From Clostridiaceae bacterium (GTDB lineage Bacteria > Bacillota > Clostridia > DUPQ01), in NCBI GenBank assembly GCA_012838235.1, contig DUPQ01000031.1, positions 1-52,332 of the forward strand: a stretch of DNA of 52,332 bases, in the 5' to 3' direction. Below the pieces are notes generated by a model, which was not told the DNA's origin, did no database searches, and worked only from the letters and a program-made list of their open reading frames with translations. The translations under genes and the position numbers were made by a program. Shown one piece after another: positions 49,910 to 52,332 of this stretch (position 1 is its first letter; every line of letters starts with the position of its first letter).

Positions 49910-51178
49910 TTACTTACCTCTTTCTATAACGGCTTTCAGAGACTGCAACTTCTTGATGAAATCTTCGTATCCTCTGTCGAGATATTCAAGATTATATATA
50001 GTGGTCTGTCCCTCCGCCATCAGCCCCGCTATAACCATTGCCGCTGCGGCACGAAGGTCGGTAGGCAATACGGGAGCCCCTATCAATTTAGGCACCCCTT
50101 TTATGATTGCCGATTCGCCGCTTAACTGTATATTAGCACCGAGTTTCTGAAGTTGCTCCACATACTGGAAACGGGTGGGAAATACTCCTTCTGTTATTCT
50201 GCTTTCTCCGTCCGCAACGGACAGCAGTGTTGCGAACTGAGGATGTAAATCGGTCGGAAAACCGGGATAGGGCATAGTTTTTATATTTGTATTTTTTACT
50301 CTCTTTACATTGGCTTTTACCGTTATGGAATCATCCATTGCTTCAACGGTGACCCCCATCTCGGTCAGTTTCATGGACAGAGCATCCATATGCTCCGGCA
50401 TTACGTTATGTAAAGTAACGGTACCTTTTGTTGCGGCAGCGGCTATCATTAACGTACCAGCTTCAATCATATCCGGACATATGGAATAGGATCTGCCTCC
50501 CGTAAGTTCCTTAACACCTTTAATTCTTATCGCATTTGTACCCGCACCTTTGATATCGGCACCCATCATATTCAAAAAGTTGGCAACATCCACTACATGA
50601 GGTTCTCTGTTGGCATTTTCTATTGTCGTCGTACCTTCGGCCAGAGTCGCCGTGAGTATGGAGTTAATGGTAGCTCCAACGGAATAGTTGTCGAAATAAA
50701 TACTGTTACCTACGAGTTTTTTTGTTTTTGCGGTGATATATCCGCCGGTGGTTTCCACAGATGCACCTAAAGTCTCAAATGCATAAACATGCTGATCGAT
50801 AGGTCTCGGAGCAAAATTACATCCGCCCGGGAAAACAACTTTTGCCTGTCTGAATCTTCCCAAAAGTGATCCTACAAAATAGTAGGAGCCTCTCAATGTG
50901 CTTAAATCGGGATTATCGCATATAGGCGAATTGACACCCGTTGCATCAACCTCAACGGTTTTATCTCCTGTCCATTGCACGGATGCACCTATCTGTTTGA
51001 GGGTTTCCAGCAAAACCTGGATGTCGGTTATCCTCGGAACATTTTCCAAAAAAACTTTACCTTTGACCATGGCCGATGCGCATATTATTGCTACAGCCGC
51101 GTTTTTTGAACCACCTACAGTGACATCGCCTTCCAGCTTTTTGCCGCCTTTAACAACAATTCTATCTTCTGTACTCAA
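49910..51178 (-). CDS. murA: UDP-N-acetylglucosamine 1-carboxyvinyltransferase
   Basis: 422 aa EPSP-synthase fold. It has the Lys26-Asn27 pair in GGSKNAAVA and the active-site loop GGCNFAPRPID, with catalytic Cys120, the residue blocked by fosfomycin. It transfers enolpyruvate from PEP to UDP-GlcNAc, the first committed step of peptidoglycan synthesis. The start is TTG at 51178 with TTGGAG nine bases upstream; no in-frame ATG fits the conserved N-terminus. It shares a transcript with the M42 peptidase gene. Confidence 0.95.
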   Translation of the reverse strand: MSTEDRIVVKGGKKLEGDVTVGGSKNAAVAIICASAMVKGKVFLENVPRITDIQVLLETLKQIGASVQWTGDKTVEVDATGVNSPICDNPDLSTLRGSYYFVGSLLGRFRQAKVVFPGGCNFAPRPIDQHVYAFETLGASVETTGGYITAKTKKLVGNSIYFDNYSVGATINSILTATLAEGTTTIENANREPHVVDVANFLNMMGADIKGAGTNAIRIKGVKELTGGRSYSICPDMIEAGTLMIAAAATKGTVTLHNVMPEHMDALSMKLTEMGVTVEAMDDSITVKANVKRVKNTNIKTMPYPGFPTDLHPQFATLLSVADGESRITEGVFPTRFQYVEQLQKLGANIQLSGESAIIKGVPKLIGAPVLPTDLRAAAAMVIAGLMAEGQTTIYNLEYLDRGYEDFIKKLQSLKAVIERGK

Positions 51179-51210
51179 TCAAGTATCTCCAATCGTCTCT
51201 CAATATTAAT

Positions 51211-51239
51211 ATGATACATTTTATTGAATGAATATTCAA
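51211..51239 (-). promoter_or_regulatory. Promoter of murA
   Basis: On the minus strand TTGAAT (51234-51239) and TATCAT (51211-51216) are separated by 17 bases. The -35 forms one arm of a TTGAAT/ATTCAA inverted repeat whose other arm is the -35 of a plus-strand promoter. Confidence 0.55.
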
Positions 51240-51251
51240 TGATTTTATAAT
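51224..51251 (+). promoter_or_regulatory. Plus-strand promoter divergent from murA
   Basis: TTGAAT (51224-51229) and a perfect TATAAT (51246-51251) have a 16-base spacer. It overlaps the murA promoter face to face and no protein gene lies downstream. Confidence 0.55.
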
Positions 51252-51257
51252 TTTCAT

Positions 51258-51380
51258 TGTGTTCATAACATTTTCACCGATTCATCACATTGAAGATTTA
51301 ACATAGAATTACCACAAATTAGAAAAAGGTTCCACCCTTTTAGAAGAGAGACTGTTATCTACCCCATGCAGTCTTTTTTC
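51258..51380 (+). ncRNA. Candidate small RNA divergent from murA
   Basis: The interval from the expected start of the plus-strand promoter to an intrinsic terminator (AGACTG/CAGTCT, 51349-51374, then a T-run) is about 120 bases. It has no start codon with a usable reading frame. It contains a small AAAAGG/CCTTTT hairpin, and the terminator loop is C-rich (CTACCCCAT, 51359-51367), a feature of Firmicute RNAs that pair with Shine-Dalgarno sequences. I do not recognise it as a known RNA family. Confidence 0.4.
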
Positions 51381-51551
51381 TTTTTAAGAAAAAATTATTC
51401 AAAAATGTTAAGTTCATGCTCGTTCCACATAATATTAACATTGAGTTCATAATACATATGTATCATGTAATCATTAACCACTACCCCATAAAGATCAAAT
51501 TTCCCCCTGAAGAGATTGCGAAAGCGGTCTCTTCATCTTTGTAACAATAAA
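51381..51551. other. Intergenic stretch with repeated elements, no gene seen
   Basis: There is no coding region. It contains CATTGAGTTCATAA (51439-51452), which matches CATTGTGTTCATAA at 51255-51268 in 13 of 14 positions. It also holds a perfect 12-base palindrome ATACATATGTAT (51452-51463), a second CTACCCCAT (51481-51489), and a hairpin GAAGAGA/TCTCTTC with a GC-GAAA-GC tetraloop top (51509-51534). Confidence 0.5.
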
Positions 51552-51583
51552 AGCGACAAGCCGGATAAAATATCCGGCCTGTC
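51552..51583 (-). terminator. Intrinsic terminator of the ECF S-component gene
   Basis: GCCGGATA/TATCCGGC with a 3-base loop, extended by GACA/TGTC, is followed on the minus strand by GCTTTTATT. It lies about 45 bases past the stop codon. Confidence 0.75.
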
Positions 51584-51627
51584 TATATAGTTAACATACG
51601 ATTCATCGTATGGGAACCGGGCAGTAA

Positions 51628-52332
51628 CTATTCGGCCTTTGCTTCAGCTGCCGATATTTCAACAGGTTGGTCTTTCCTGTATACCAGTTTTGTCAGTGCT
51701 TCCACAACAATGGATCCGATTATAACGGCGCCTACCGTTTCCGGTATTCCGTTTGCCACTCCTATCCCTACCAGAAAATCTTTTGCCATGGACGGTTCAA
51801 CGCCTAATTTGGCAACCCATTCTCCGCCGTAAATCAATCCGATCATACTAAGTACCAGAACAGTATTCGTCAATGTCGCAACCGCTGCGGACAGAGCAAC
51901 GGCAAAGTTCTTGGATTCGTAGTTCAGTATGGCATAAATCTCGGCACCGAAAACCACCAGTAAAAGGAATATATTGAATATGGCATAAAAAGTTTTGCCT
52001 TCCTGAAAATTGGTTACAACCTGATTAAGAAGATAATATGCCGTTGCAAAGAGCATAATAGTAAGTAATGTAACGGAAAGAGGCTTTTTCAGTTTTTTGA
52101 ACAAAGCATATACAAAGTATGCCACAAGGCCGACAAGTATTCTCGGAACTACCGATACTAACGGATTCAAAAATACATATGATGTTACAGTAGGGAATAA
52201 CAGGGCATTCAAAACACTGGACAACCCGAAAATCAAGCCTACTATCGCTCCTACCAAAGGTCCTTCTAAAATTGCCGCTACAATTACAGGAATGTGTATG
52301 ATTGTTGCTTTTGTCGGTCCGACGGGAATATA
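51628..52332 (-). CDS. ECF transporter S component, 5' end beyond the window
   Basis: 234 codons are visible and the frame stays open to the right edge, so the start codon is outside the window. About six membrane spans are seen. The block IIHIPVIVAAILEGPLVGAI followed by GLIFGLSS is the conserved substrate-binding-component pattern of energy-coupling factor vitamin transporters. The C-terminus ends in an acidic Ala/Glu tail (SAAEAKAE). The EcfA/EcfT partners and any ligand-revealing riboswitch are not in the window, so the vitamin cannot be named. Confidence 0.82.
   Translation of the reverse strand, partial: YIPVGPTKATIIHIPVIVAAILEGPLVGAIVGLIFGLSSVLNALLFPTVTSYVFLNPLVSVVPRILVGLVAYFVYALFKKLKKPLSVTLLTIMLFATAYYLLNQVVTNFQEGKTFYAIFNIFLLLVVFGAEIYAILNYESKNFAVALSAAVATLTNTVLVLSMIGLIYGGEWVAKLGVEPSMAKDFLVGIGVANGIPETVGAVIIGSIVVEALTKLVYRKDQPVEISAAEAKAE

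Overview
The window looks like chromosome from an anaerobic, low-to-moderate GC member of the Firmicutes, class Clostridia. Supporting this are pyruvate:ferredoxin oxidoreductase, an NfnAB transhydrogenase, a class II (B12) ribonucleotide reductase, the DapL/DapF lysine-meso-DAP route, a T-box leader, an SLH-domain protein, AGGAGG-type ribosome binding sites and TTGACA/TATAAT promoters. A finer taxonomic placement cannot be made from this sequence.

Layout. 1-127 is the 5' end of a group IIC intron that runs off the left edge and sits directly behind the terminator of a GH4 alpha-galactosidase gene (199-1518). 1687-4186 holds a membrane-anchored unknown protein and TypA/BipA. 4188-15234 is a long minus-strand run. 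Read in transcription order it is a nucleoside-uptake ABC system (BMP lipoprotein, ATPase, two permeases), pyrimidine-nucleoside phosphorylase, a DUF5050-like protein, a subtilase with RCC1-like repeats and SLH domains, and a CapA-like lipoprotein. deoC, with its own promoter, lies just upstream, so uptake, phosphorolysis and deoxyribose-phosphate cleavage are grouped. 16164-17474 is oadB plus a 55-codon gamma-like subunit. 17535-20742 is xpaC-yaaN/telA-lemA-like-TPM. 20935-23184 is nrdJ. 23297-25551 holds an unknown small protein, PrsW and a split chromate-transporter pair. 27038-29118 is dapF-dapL. 32113-37763 holds prs, nfnB, nfnA, two envelope proteins and a GDPD. 37941-41447 is nifJ. 41630-44911 is a glycan block (GH130, HAD, GH28-like). 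46430-48667 is a T-box and a MetRS-like class I synthetase paralogue. 48853-52332 holds an M42 peptidase, murA and a partial ECF S component.

The most unusual feature is a set of four scattered single-gene units, each encoding an AAA+ ATPase with a C-terminal DUF4143/PD-(D/E)XK-like region (25644-26864, 29399-30637, 30774-32102, 44908-46239). Three are preceded by exactly three direct repeats with a constant period: 23, 32 or 33 nt. The repeat sequence is private to each gene and lies on or beside its promoter. The fourth has two repeats over its -10 box. This looks like a family of self-recognising, self-regulated ATPase loci.

The second notable feature is the T-box. Its best specifier reading (AAC) and its UGGC acceptor-sensing bulge both fit tRNA-Asn rather than tRNA-Met, yet the gene it controls is a MetRS homologue that lacks the second KMSKS lysine. 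A possible small RNA divergent from murA (about 51258-51380) is a third candidate.
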